Source: an uncultured Eubacteriales bacterium
GTDB lineage: Bacteria; Bacillota; Clostridia; Oscillospirales; Acutalibacteraceae
Length of the DNA: 64,000 nucleotides
NCBI GenBank assembly: GCA_934667845.1
Contig: CAKUMQ010000003.1
Span: 11,485 to 75,484 of the forward strand
Direction of reading: 5' to 3'
How positions within the stretch are numbered: the stretch's first letter is position 1; each line of letters starts with the position of its first letter. The position numbers and the translations under genes were made by a program. Below are positions 16,759 through 26,095 of the stretch, in pieces. The notes under the pieces are model-generated. The model was not told the origin of the DNA. It saw only the letters and a list, made by a program, of their open reading frames with translations, and did no database searches.

Positions 16759-17940
16759 TCAACCGTTTTTCTCTACATATAACCGTTGCTCCCGCGCGAT
16801 ATCCTCCTCGCAGGTATAATATCCGGTCAAAATGCACGTCTGATTGACCGTTTCGCAGGTATAGCGGCTTTCGAGCACCCGCGAATCCGACAGCTCCGCC
16901 GCCTCCCGTGCCCGCAGACGGCAGACGGCTTCCGTGTAGGCCTGCTCGCCGGTGCGGGTGACGGGGGAGGGGATCAGCGAGGTGATGTGGCGATGGCAAA
17001 AGCCGAGCGGGAGCGGCAGCCCGCGGAAGGTGAGCAGGCGGTCGTCCTGACGGGTCTCGGTGAGGTCGGGCAGCGGCGACGGTGCATACAGCGGGACCTC
17101 CCAGCTGAAAAACAAAAAGCTGACCCGATAGGCGGAGGGACCCGGCAGCAGACACTCCTCCGCAAACGGCACTGCGACCGACAGCTCCCGCTCGGTGCGG
17201 GCGATGACCCGCCCGACCGAACGGCGCAGAAGCAGGCTCTTGTCCGCAATGGTCGCCCCGCTGACGAGCAGGGTACCGGCGGCGACGGCGTCGCCGGGGT
17301 GCACGAGCGCTTCGCCGCCGTAGATCTCGGTGCGCAGGATCCAGCCGTCGCGGGCGGCGATGAGGTTGGAGGGCGGATCGGTGGTGCGGATGTCGATCGG
17401 CGGATCGGATTCCAAAAGCTCCACATGGGCGACGCTGCCCTCGAGATTCACGGTCAGCCAGGCGACACCCTCTGCGCGGCAGAGCGCTTCGAGACGGATG
17501 GTCTCGATATCGAGTGTTTTGATCGGTGCGCCGACATAGACGCCCCATTCCTGCACCGTCCGGCGCACGCTGTCCTCCGGCAGTGTATCGTTGCCGCCTA
17601 CCGTGACCGCCCAGATGCGGCAGGACAGCAGCTGCCACAGCAGCAGAGACAGCGCCAGTCCGACCGCCAGTCCCGACCGCCCGCGCAGCCGCCGCAGGTG
17701 AAATGCCAGCCCGCGGCGGCGGGTCAGATGCAGCCGCAGCCCCGCCCGTCTGGCGGGACGGCGCAGGCGGGCATAGTGGCGGGCGGCACAGCAGGCGGAC
17801 AGGGTGATCCCCTCGCGCCGCACATGCCAGAGCGGAATGCCGCTGTCGGCGGCAGCCTGCAAAAAGCGGGCGGGTGAGCCGCCCTCGGCGGAAAAGCCGA
17901 CATAGCCGGTGAGATAACAGATGGGCAGCGGAATCGACAT
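16759..17940 (-). CDS. yqfD: Sporulation protein YqfD
   Basis: Membrane protein of the sigma-E sporulation programme in Bacillus; detailed function unknown. The 393-residue protein has an N-terminal arginine-rich domain, one membrane helix at about residues 88-107 (GLAVGLALSLLLWQLLSC), then a long extracytoplasmic part with a POTRA/FtsQ-like start (IWAVTVGGNDTLPEDSVRR) and a hammerhead-like region. Start ATG 17940 (MSIPLPICYL) has GGAGGG 8-9 bases upstream; a longer in-frame form lacks an RBS. It follows yqfC by 13 bases. Arg content of the N-terminus is unusually high, probably reflecting local GC. Confidence 0.88.
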   Translation of the reverse strand: MSIPLPICYLTGYVGFSAEGGSPARFLQAAADSGIPLWHVRREGITLSACCAARHYARLRRPARRAGLRLHLTRRRGLAFHLRRLRGRSGLAVGLALSLLLWQLLSCRIWAVTVGGNDTLPEDSVRRTVQEWGVYVGAPIKTLDIETIRLEALCRAEGVAWLTVNLEGSVAHVELLESDPPIDIRTTDPPSNLIAARDGWILRTEIYGGEALVHPGDAVAAGTLLVSGATIADKSLLLRRSVGRVIARTERELSVAVPFAEECLLPGPSAYRVSFLFFSWEVPLYAPSPLPDLTETRQDDRLLTFRGLPLPLGFCHRHITSLIPSPVTRTGEQAYTEAVCRLRAREAAELSDSRVLESRYTCETVNQTCILTGYYTCEEDIAREQRLYVEKNG

Positions 17941-17953
17941 GACGCTTTCCCTC

Positions 17954-18238
17954 CTATTCCGCATATTCCACGGAGAGAATATGTCCGCAGACGGTGAGAC
18001 TGTCGGCGGACAGAACCGTTAGACACAGCCGCCCGCCCCGCACCCAGAGCGTGCCGCAGGCGGTCTCCAGCGCAATGCGGTCCTCCTCGCAGACCCGCAG
18101 ACGGCAGCTGTTTTCGATCCGCACCTGGCGGTTGCCGGTCAGCTCCACGCGCGGCACGGCGGTCAGACTGCCCGCCGGCAGGTCAAGCAGCCGTTCTGCC
18201 CGTTCGCCGAGCGCGGCCGGGCGCTTTTTCCGTTTCAT
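17954..18238 (-). CDS. yqfC: Sporulation protein YqfC
   Basis: Small sporulation-associated protein, function unknown, paired with YqfD in endospore formers. The 94-residue sequence has a basic N-terminus, the conserved LDLPAGSLTAVPRVELTGNR segment and a C-terminal beta-rich YabP/YqfC domain (ENSCRLRVCEEDRIAL... LTVCGHILSVEYAE). GGGGAG precedes the ATG. It is the first gene of the leftward block and faces ylbJ, another sporulation gene, across a 93-base gap that contains sigma-E-like elements for both directions. Confidence 0.88.
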   Translation of the reverse strand: MKRKKRPAALGERAERLLDLPAGSLTAVPRVELTGNRQVRIENSCRLRVCEEDRIALETACGTLWVRGGRLCLTVLSADSLTVCGHILSVEYAE

Positions 18239-18260
18239 GGCGTCATCTCCCCTTTTGGAA

Positions 18261-18310
18261 AAAGCCTATGCGCCGGAAGGGGGAATAATGCCGCGGGGCG
18301 GTCATAAGCA
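18261..18310. promoter_or_regulatory. Possible divergent sigma-E-type promoters (yqfC / ylbJ)
   Basis: Plus strand: GAATAAT (18283-18289), 13 bases, CATAAGCA (18303-18310), 22 bases before ylbJ. Minus strand: ATTATTC at the same bases, 12 bases, CATAGGCT (18270-18263) toward yqfC. These resemble the CATA-centred -10 of sporulation sigma-E promoters. The match is loose. Confidence 0.3.
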
Positions 18311-18331
18311 TAGAGAGAGGAGGCGGTTGGT

Positions 18332-19462
18332 ATGCGGGTGAGGATATGGTCGCGAAAACGCATGAATCGCTGGCTCTGTGCGGCGGCGATCCTGCTGCTC
18401 GGCGCGGCGTTTCTGTATTGGCCGCAGGCGGTGGCGACCGGCGTCAGCCGGGGGCTGAGCCTGTGCGGCGGTGTGGTGATCCCGTCGCTGTTTGTGTTTC
18501 TGGTGCTGACCGGCGTCGCGGTGCGCACAGGGCTTGCCGCCGCAGCCGGCAGGCGGCTTGCCCGCCCGGTCGGACGGCTGTACGGCTTGCCCGGTGCCGC
18601 AGCGGCAGCGCTGTTTGTCAGCCTTGTCGGCGGCTATCCCGCGGGCGCGGCAGCCGTGCGGGAGCTTTTGGATCGCGATGAGCTGACCGTGCCGCAGGCG
18701 CGGCGGCTCCTGCGCGGCTGCGTCAACGCCGGTCCCGCATTTATTATCGGCGGCGTGGGCGCGGGGCTGCTCGGCAGCGCGGTGCAGGGCGCTTTGCTGT
18801 TTGCCGCCCATGTGCTGTCCGCCGCCGTGACCGGGCTGCTCTGCTGCCGCGGCGGGCGCGAAGCGGACAATGCCCCGGCGCATCCGCCCCGCGCTGCCGT
18901 TTCGGCAGCGGAGGCGCTTGTCGGCTCGGTCAACGCCGCCTGCCGCAGTATGCTGCACCTGTGCGGCTTTGTCGTGCTGTCCGCCGCGCTGCTCTCGGTG
19001 GCGGATGCCGCGGGGATCACGGCGGGGCTGCGGGCGCTGCTTGCGCCGCTGTCGGCGCGGCTCGGATGGCCCGAAACGGCGGCGTCGGGGCTGCTTTCGG
19101 GCTTGCTCGAGGTCAGCTGCGGCTGTGCCGAGGCGGCAGCCTGCCGCGCGGCGGCGCCGCTGCTGCTCGGCATGATCCTCGGTTTCGGCGGGCTGTCGGT
19201 GCATGGGCAGGTGGCTGCCGCCGTGGCGGGATATCCGCTGATCGACCGCCGCTTTTTTGAGGCGCGCATCATCCAGGCGCTGCTCGGCGGCGCGTTTTCG
19301 GTGCTGCTGTTCCGCATGGTCCCGCTGCCGCAGCCGACCCTGGCGGCGGCGGACGGCAGCACGGTGCAGTGGTTCACCACCTCGGTCACGGCGACGGCGG
19401 CGCTGCTCTCGCTTTGCGGCATCTGGCTTTTGTGCCTGCCCGCCGCGCGGGAGCGGCAGTAG
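18332..19462 (+). CDS. ylbJ: Sporulation integral membrane protein YlbJ (SpoVV-like)
   Basis: Nucleoside-recognition (Gate) domain membrane protein; in Bacillus YlbJ/SpoVV moves dipicolinic acid across the outer forespore membrane. The 376-residue product is almost all hydrophobic with about nine helices. It has the family signatures GGVVIPSLFVFLVLTG (near 50), SLVGGYPAGAAAVREL (near 96), CVNAGPAFIIGGVGAG (near 134) and LLEVSCGCAEAA (near 255). GGAGG lies 8-9 bases before the ATG. It faces away from yqfC, consistent with shared sporulation control. It ends before a terminator shared with the convergent DUF4956 gene. Confidence 0.9.
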   Translation: MRVRIWSRKRMNRWLCAAAILLLGAAFLYWPQAVATGVSRGLSLCGGVVIPSLFVFLVLTGVAVRTGLAAAAGRRLARPVGRLYGLPGAAAAALFVSLVGGYPAGAAAVRELLDRDELTVPQARRLLRGCVNAGPAFIIGGVGAGLLGSAVQGALLFAAHVLSAAVTGLLCCRGGREADNAPAHPPRAAVSAAEALVGSVNAACRSMLHLCGFVVLSAALLSVADAAGITAGLRALLAPLSARLGWPETAASGLLSGLLEVSCGCAEAAACRAAAPLLLGMILGFGGLSVHGQVAAAVAGYPLIDRRFFEARIIQALLGGAFSVLLFRMVPLPQPTLAAADGSTVQWFTTSVTATAALLSLCGIWLLCLPAARERQ

Positions 19463-19481
19463 ACGGCGTGAGCGGCAAAAA

Positions 19482-19520
19482 GCCCCGGCGAAATTCCGTT
19501 TTTCGGAACTTCGCCGGGGC
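19482..19520. terminator. Terminator between ylbJ and the DUF4956 gene
   Basis: 17-base arms (19482-19498 with 19504-19520) with one mismatch and a TTTTT loop, between convergent genes. T6 occurs a few bases after the stem on the plus strand. Confidence 0.8.
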
Positions 19521-19571
19521 AGATCGTTTTTTGGAAAGGGTACAGGGTGAGCAGCTGCGGCGTTTTGCCGC

Positions 19572-20255
19572 TTACAGCCCGAATTCGCCCTCGTAGCTGA
19601 TGAGGCTCGCGTCCAGTACGCCCTCGACGCGGAGCAGGTTGTCGATCAGGTTCATCTCGTTGCCCTTCAGCGACATCTCCAGCGTCACCTCGGCGCCCTT
19701 GCGGGTCGTGGTGCGGGATTTGATGCGGTGGCGGGGCAGCTTGCGCATGGCGGCAGTGATGTTGGAGGTGCAGGCGGGATCATAGCGGATGACCAGCAGA
19801 TACGGCATCTGCCCCTTGCGGTAGATCAGCGTCACGAGGAAATACAGCGCGCCGAGCGCCAGGCAGGCGATGCCGCCGATGAGATACAGACCCGCGCCGG
19901 ACATGATGCCCGCCGTGATTGCCCAGAACATGAACACCGTGTCCACCGGGTCCTTGATGGCGGTGCGGAAGCGAACGATGGAGAGCGCGCCGACCATGCC
20001 GAGCGACAGCGCGAGGTTTGAGGAGATGGTGCGGATGACGAGCGCCGTGACCATGCTCAGCAGGATCAGCGAAAACGCAAAGCCTTTGGAAAACAGCACG
20101 CCGCGGAACGTCGCCTTGTATACGAGCAAAATGAAAAAGCCCATCAGAAACGCCACGCCGAGCGAAGAGAGCATCTGTCCTACCGTTGCGCCGCCGGAAA
20201 ACTGCTCCAGCACGCTGTCCTTGATCGTGTCTGCAAAGCTGACCATGTGAATCAT
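19572..20255 (-). CDS. DUF4956 membrane protein
   Basis: A 227-residue protein with an N-terminal soluble stretch, about four membrane helices between residues 27 and 140 (MGFFILLVYKATFRGVLF; FAFSLILLSMVTALVI; GMVGALSIVRFRTAI; LYLIGGIACLALGALYFL) and a C-terminal ACT-like cytosolic domain. The motif MVGALSIVRFRTAIKDP is the hallmark of the DUF4956 family. Start ATG 20255 has GGAGG 9 bases before it. It is last in an operon with CotH-like and VTC-type genes, 16 bases apart each. These three families are repeatedly found together in Firmicutes, which suggests a joint role, possibly polyphosphate or surface phosphotransfer; that role is inference. Confidence 0.85.
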   Translation of the reverse strand: MIHMVSFADTIKDSVLEQFSGGATVGQMLSSLGVAFLMGFFILLVYKATFRGVLFSKGFAFSLILLSMVTALVIRTISSNLALSLGMVGALSIVRFRTAIKDPVDTVFMFWAITAGIMSGAGLYLIGGIACLALGALYFLVTLIYRKGQMPYLLVIRYDPACTSNITAAMRKLPRHRIKSRTTTRKGAEVTLEMSLKGNEMNLIDNLLRVEGVLDASLISYEGEFGL

Positions 20256-20271
20256 TGAAAATACCTCCGTT

Positions 20272-20946
20272 TTATTGATATTGTCTGCACATATCGTACT
20301 TGGAAAAAGCGGTGCGCACGGCGGGAACGGGCGCAAGCAGCCGGGAGATCGCCGTCGGCAGCGCGTCGTCGAATTTGACCTCGAGGATCATGCGGTCGCC
20401 GGGCAGCACCGGCACCGTCAGCAGGTCGGGGTCAAACAGATCCGTGTCGTAGTTTGCGGTGCGGATGTCCTTGTCGAACGTGATGCGCACATCCTCAAAC
20501 GTGTACGCCTCGCGCGTGTAATCCACGATGACCGCGGGACGCAGCCGGCGGGTGCGGGATTTGAGATAAAAGCTGCGCAGCAGCGGCTGATCGGTGTCGT
20601 AGAGATCCCACAGCTCGCCCGCGAGGATATCCTCGACCATGGCGCGGGTCAGCACGGCGGACTCCTTTTTGGTGAGATAGTCGTGCTTCTGCTTGGATTC
20701 GAGCCGGATAAAGCTGTCGTCCATGTTGTAAAAGCGGATGCGGAATTTTTCCCGCAGCAGCGCGCCCTCCCGCTTGTCGGTCAGCCCGGTCTGGAACGCG
20801 TCATCGAAATAGAGACTGCGGATGAAATATTCGCCCTGCTCGTTGACGTTTGCATCGCCCTCCATCAGCGCGCGCAGGCGGGTGCGCAGCATCCGGTAGC
20901 CCGCGGTGGTGAGGACGTATTTGTTTTCATAGCGAAAGCCGTTCAC
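20272..20946 (-). CDS. VTC-domain polyphosphate polymerase-like protein
   Basis: Homologue of the catalytic VTC4 domain (a triphosphate-tunnel type enzyme that makes polyphosphate from ATP). The 224-residue protein has FRYENKYVL at the start, the basic/acidic tunnel strands REKFRIRFYN and RLESKQKHD, VIVDYTREAY, RITFDKDIR, and ILEVKFDD near the C-terminus. The GTG at 20946 (MNGFRYENKY) was chosen since AAGGAGG lies 9 bases upstream; the longer frame runs into the CotH gene. It has no membrane anchor; the DUF4956 partner could supply it. Enzymatic activity is inferred from the fold-level pattern. Confidence 0.82.
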   Translation of the reverse strand: MNGFRYENKYVLTTAGYRMLRTRLRALMEGDANVNEQGEYFIRSLYFDDAFQTGLTDKREGALLREKFRIRFYNMDDSFIRLESKQKHDYLTKKESAVLTRAMVEDILAGELWDLYDTDQPLLRSFYLKSRTRRLRPAVIVDYTREAYTFEDVRITFDKDIRTANYDTDLFDPDLLTVPVLPGDRMILEVKFDDALPTAISRLLAPVPAVRTAFSKYDMCRQYQ

Positions 20947-20962
20947 AGCGGTATACCTCCTT

Positions 20963-23900
20963 TCAGTCAACAGTCTCTTTGAAGCAGCGGTCAAGCTCGG
21001 CATCGCTCAGCGCGATGATGGCGCGCACGCGGGCGCTGTCCTCGAATTCGTCCCGCAGGGCGTCCATGCGGTGGCGGGCGAAATACCGCAGCCCCTCCAC
21101 ATTGGTTGCCCAGTCGGTCGAGTGATCCCAGCGCACGCTGTTGCGCTTTGCCTCGTCCTTCCAGACATCGGCAAAGCGGTCGATCATGCCGATGACGCGC
21201 TCGGTGTTCCAGACGTTGTCCATCTGGTATTCCAGCCGTGCGACGAATTTGTCGCGGAACGTCCGGTTTTTCAGCAGCTTATTGATCATCGTCGTCGAAA
21301 TGGCGTCAGAGGCACCGGTTCCGTTGGGGTTGAGCAGCTCCCACACGCTGTTTAAACGTCCGCCCTGAAAGCCCATATCGGTGTCGTAGAGGATCCAGCG
21401 CCATTTGCCGTCGCCCTCCGACGAGCGGAAGAAGCGGATGTTGCCCTGATCGGTGTTGCCGCAGTACAGCTCGGCGATCAGGTAGTCGATATAGTTCTGC
21501 TCGTCAATGCGGTCGGTGACATAGCGGTAGTTTGCCTCGACGGTGAGATCATGAGTCTTGACATAGTCCATGAGCGCGAGCCACTCCTTGTTGCTGCCGG
21601 CGTTGACCGTGTAGCCGTTGGCCTGGAGCAGGTCGACCGATTCGGGCGAGACGTTATAGTGGGAGGCGATAAAGTCCGCGCTGATCTTTTCGCGGATATA
21701 ATAGGTGCCGTAATAGGCGCCGTTGATATACAGAATGATCGGGCGGGATGCCATCACATCGAGAATATCGTCCGCGAGCGTGGTCGTGAGGTCGTCCTTC
21801 ATCAGGCAGCGGAACGTGTCCTGTCCGCCCGCCCGCAGCACGAGCGACTCATAGGAGGAAAAGTCGCGGTTTGCGAACACGGGATAATTCAGCTTTCCCG
21901 CGCCGTAGATATCGCGGAAGCGCAGCTTGAAGGATTTTTTCTCATAGGCGCGGGAATACGCGCCGAAGATGGACACGCCGCAGTTGACCGAGAAGCCGGT
22001 CTCTTCGCCCTTCGGCAGCAGTTGCACGGTGCAGGCGCGCTCCCAGTCCTTCCAGAAGTTTGCGCCGAGATAGGGGAACGAGGACGACGCGCCGGAGCCG
22101 GTGGCGTAGATGCCGTTTTTTTCGCCAAACAGCCCGTCGGGGTCGCTGACCAGACTGACGACATCGACGGTGTGGTTTTCGTTGAGAATATAGCTGAACG
22201 TGGATACGGGGCTGTCCACCGCGCCGTCCGATCGGCATACGGCGCGCAGCACGCCGGTCTTGTTCAGCGTGATCGGTCCGGTATAGCGGCTTGAGGAGGC
22301 GGTCGGCACGCTGCCGTCCGTCGTATAGCGGATGGTGCCCTCGCCGGACAGCGTCACGGTCAGGCCGCCGTCGTTATACTGTCCCGAAGCGCGGTCGGCG
22401 GTCGGGGCGGCGGCGATGCGGGCAAGCCCCGCGCCGTTTTCGCTGCCCGGTGTCGGCTCGGTATAGTAGACAAAGGCGCTGCTGCCCTTTGTCCGCCCCT
22501 TGCTGACGTTGACGGGCAGCTCGGTCAGCCGGATGCGATCGAGCATGTCCCCTTTCGGGGAATACAGTGCCGCCGCGCAGCTGCCGTTTAACGCAAAGCC
22601 GGTGGAGAGCACGCCCTCAACCGGCTTGTCCGTGGCATAGATCAGCAGGTATCCGCCCGCCTCCAGCGTCACCTCGGGGAGCTTGTATTTGTCCGGCACC
22701 GTTAAATCGTCGGTGAGGGTGTAGCCCGCAAGCGGCAGCGGCTTTGCCGTCGGGTTGTACAGCTCGATCCAGTCGTAATAGCTGTCGCCGACCGGGGCAT
22801 AGGCGGTGTTGCGGGACGACGCCTCGCTGATCTGCAGGTCGTCGTCCGAGACGGTGAAGGTCATGGCCTGCTGTGCCTGTTTGACTCCCTCTTCGGTGTT
22901 GTCAAAGCCGGGGGAGGCGGCAAACGAGGCGGCAAAGCTGCCGTCCTCCTGCCGGACGAGCGCCTCGTCCGACTGACGCGCGCCGCAGTCCACCTTTTCG
23001 ATGAAATAGCCCGCCTTGTCGGCGAGATACAGCGTTTCCCCGAGCTTGCTCAGCCCGAAGGGCGCGAGCAGCGCGCCGGTCCGGCTCTCCTTCACGGTCG
23101 TTTTGCCCTTTTCGTCCGTGACGGCGTAGCCGGAGGACAGGCAGACGAGCAAAACGCCCTTTGCGGGGATCACCGTGCCGCTCGGGAACCGCCATTTCAT
23201 CGGGTTATATTCCCGGTCGGACAGCCCGAAGCCGCTGATATCCACGGCGCGTCCCGTCGTATTTTTCAGCTCCACATAGTCGGGGTAGCCGCCGAATTCA
23301 TCCGCAAACGCGGAGGAATTCGCGGTCATGATCTCGTTGATGACCACGCCGGTATCGTTTTCCCGATAGCGGGAGGCGGTGTAGGCGGCGGCGCCCTCTT
23401 CGGTGTTGGCAAAGCCGGGCGTCGGCGTCGTGCTGACCGCCTCGGTCACGCCGCTGTCCGACGGCGTGCGGGTCATGGAGGTGTTGCGCTCGAGCGCCTG
23501 CGTTTTCACCTCATCCACCACGTCGCCGCGCCGATCCTTCAGATAGACCGTCTCGCCGCCCGCCGCCTTGAGCAGAAACGGCGCGTGCCAGACGGAATAG
23601 CCGCTGCCGTCAAGCCAGACCAGCGCATATTCGCCCGGCTCTAACGTGATGCGCGGGAACATGAACGAGCGCCGCCCCATGACGAGGGCGAAGCCGCGCA
23701 GGCTCAGCGATTCCGTGCCGCCGTTGCACACCTCGATCCAGTCGGTGGTGTCCCCCTCGTCGTCGGGAAAGCGGCCGTTTGAGCTCATATACTCGGAGAT
23801 ATACAGCGGCGATTCGCCGTAGGTCAGCGGGCGCTCGCCCGTTCCCGCCCAGTCGGGCGTCAGGGCGACGGCAACGGGAATGACGATGAGCAGGGCAGCC

Positions 23901-23989
23901 AGGATCACGCACAGCAGCGTCCGGCGGTAGCGCCTGAGCGCCGGGGTCGGCTTTTCCTGCTCGGGTCTGATCAGTTCAAAAGAGCGGAT
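20963..23989 (-). CDS. CotH-family protein kinase with three lamin-tail domains
   Basis: CotH enzymes are atypical secretory kinases that phosphorylate spore coat proteins. The product (about 1008 residues) has a cytosolic start, one membrane helix (about 24-43), three lamin-tail-like beta domains starting near 61 (ISEYMSSNG), 215 (INEIMTANS) and 385 (ISEASSRNT), a chitobiase C-terminal-like domain (IRYTTDGSVPT, near 540), and the CotH kinase (KKSFKLRFRD; PIILYINGAYYGTYYIREK; ELYCGNTDQGNIRFF; ILYDTDMGFQG). The start is unusual: the only good RBS (AGGAG, 24003-23999) is followed at ideal spacing by ATC 23989. In-frame GTG 24037 and TTG 24025 lie at or upstream of the -10. So the N-terminus is uncertain. 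First gene of the CotH/VTC/DUF4956 operon. Confidence 0.85.
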   Translation of the reverse strand: MRSFELIRPEQEKPTPALRRYRRTLLCVILAALLIVIPVAVALTPDWAGTGERPLTYGESPLYISEYMSSNGRFPDDEGDTTDWIEVCNGGTESLSLRGFALVMGRRSFMFPRITLEPGEYALVWLDGSGYSVWHAPFLLKAAGGETVYLKDRRGDVVDEVKTQALERNTSMTRTPSDSGVTEAVSTTPTPGFANTEEGAAAYTASRYRENDTGVVINEIMTANSSAFADEFGGYPDYVELKNTTGRAVDISGFGLSDREYNPMKWRFPSGTVIPAKGVLLVCLSSGYAVTDEKGKTTVKESRTGALLAPFGLSKLGETLYLADKAGYFIEKVDCGARQSDEALVRQEDGSFAASFAASPGFDNTEEGVKQAQQAMTFTVSDDDLQISEASSRNTAYAPVGDSYYDWIELYNPTAKPLPLAGYTLTDDLTVPDKYKLPEVTLEAGGYLLIYATDKPVEGVLSTGFALNGSCAAALYSPKGDMLDRIRLTELPVNVSKGRTKGSSAFVYYTEPTPGSENGAGLARIAAAPTADRASGQYNDGGLTVTLSGEGTIRYTTDGSVPTASSSRYTGPITLNKTGVLRAVCRSDGAVDSPVSTFSYILNENHTVDVVSLVSDPDGLFGEKNGIYATGSGASSSFPYLGANFWKDWERACTVQLLPKGEETGFSVNCGVSIFGAYSRAYEKKSFKLRFRDIYGAGKLNYPVFANRDFSSYESLVLRAGGQDTFRCLMKDDLTTTLADDILDVMASRPIILYINGAYYGTYYIREKISADFIASHYNVSPESVDLLQANGYTVNAGSNKEWLALMDYVKTHDLTVEANYRYVTDRIDEQNYIDYLIAELYCGNTDQGNIRFFRSSEGDGKWRWILYDTDMGFQGGRLNSVWELLNPNGTGASDAISTTMINKLLKNRTFRDKFVARLEYQMDNVWNTERVIGMIDRFADVWKDEAKRNSVRWDHSTDWATNVEGLRYFARHRMDALRDEFEDSARVRAIIALSDAELDRCFKETVD

Positions 23990-24029
23990 GCCGATCGTCT
24001 CCTTTCTCTTTTTATTTTCCTGCAAATAG

Positions 24030-24035
24030 TATAGC
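24030..24035 (-). promoter_or_regulatory. -10 element (TATACT) for the CotH operon
   Basis: Minus-strand TATACT lies in GCTATACTATTTGC at about 24035-24030; a -35 is not clear. It places the transcript start near 24020, downstream of the in-frame GTG and TTG that might otherwise start the CotH gene. Confidence 0.45.
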
Positions 24036-24219
24036 ACATCTTTATGGGGGTTTGCCAGTGGTTTTATGAAAAAATTGTTAAGAGATCGGGGAAAAGCCGT
24101 GCCGCCGGCGGAACAGACCGAGAAACCGCATGTTCGTCGCCGTGTTCCTGCACCAAACAGGGGAATTTTCGACATTTCTGCAAAAATAAAACTTTTTTTG
24201 AATTTTTTGAAAAACCCTC

Positions 24220-24248
24220 TTGCGGAATGCGGTGGGCTGCTATATAAT
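24220..24248 (+). promoter_or_regulatory. Sigma-A-type promoter for gdhA
   Basis: -35 TTGCGG (24220-24225), 17-base spacer, -10 TATAAT (24243-24248); start near 24255, giving a very short leader of about 25 bases that contains AAGGGAG. Confidence 0.75.
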
Positions 24249-24267
24249 AGGAACATATTGCAGATAA

Positions 24268-25611
<1,344 letters not shown>

Positions 25612-25666
25612 CCGGACAAAACCCGGTGAACGGGACGGCTAAAGCCCCCCTGAAATAAAGGAAATG

Positions 25667-25713
25667 AGCACCTCCCTTCGCGGCGCGATGCGCTGCGGCG
25701 GGAGGTGCTTTTT
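25667..25713 (+). terminator. Intrinsic terminator after gdhA
   Basis: Arms 25667-25676 and 25700-25709 pair perfectly (10 bp, with further pairing inside), followed by TTTTT; 55 bases after the gdhA stop. Confidence 0.8.
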
Positions 25714-25873
25714 GCTGCTTATCTGCAGAGTGACGGCTATTTGGCGCGCGGGATGGCGCAGGTTTTCCCCGCCGTGCTCCCGGAGCTTTTCACAGCGGGG
25801 CGGGTCTGTATGCCGCGGCGAAGCCCGGACAGATCCCGCGATACCGTTTTTCTGATTTTTGACAGACAAGTGC

Positions 25874-25902
25874 TTGATTTTGCCTTTGACCTATGCTATA
25901 CT
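25874..25902 (+). promoter_or_regulatory. Sigma-A-type promoter for the giant surface protein
   Basis: -35 TTGATT (25874-25879), 17-base spacer, -10 TATACT (25897-25902). Start is near 25909, about 187 bases before the ATG. Confidence 0.7.
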
Positions 25903-26095
25903 AATACCGAATGATTGATCAGTATGAAAAAGAGAAGGCGGAACCCCAAAACGGGAGAAAACATCCCCCTGTCATGCCGCCGCGTCTTATATCGGCTTGC
26001 GTCCGTGTCCTCATGCAGAGATCGCACCTTTAGCAGGGCGTCGCCCTGTTTGCGGATAGATGCCGCTCACAACATCTGAACGGAGGTAACGCAAA

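Larger units (their letters stand above)
25612..26095 (+). other. Intergenic region gdhA to surface protein: terminator, promoter, long leader
   Basis: After the gdhA terminator there is about 160 bases with no feature I can name. Then comes the promoter at 25874-25902 and a leader of about 185 bases. The leader has a small hairpin (CAGGGC-GTC-GCCCTG near 26034-26048) and the RBS CGGAGG. No known riboswitch was recognised. Confidence 0.6.

Noticed and set aside
18302..19204. 300-codon minus-strand frame opposite ylbJ
   Set aside because: Gln/Arg/Ala-rich shadow of a clear multi-helix membrane protein gene.
25924..26079. 51-codon frame in the leader of the giant surface gene, ending just before its RBS
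   Set aside because: There is no ribosome binding site before its ATG, and composition is Arg-rich without pattern; it was considered as a leader peptide but has no support.
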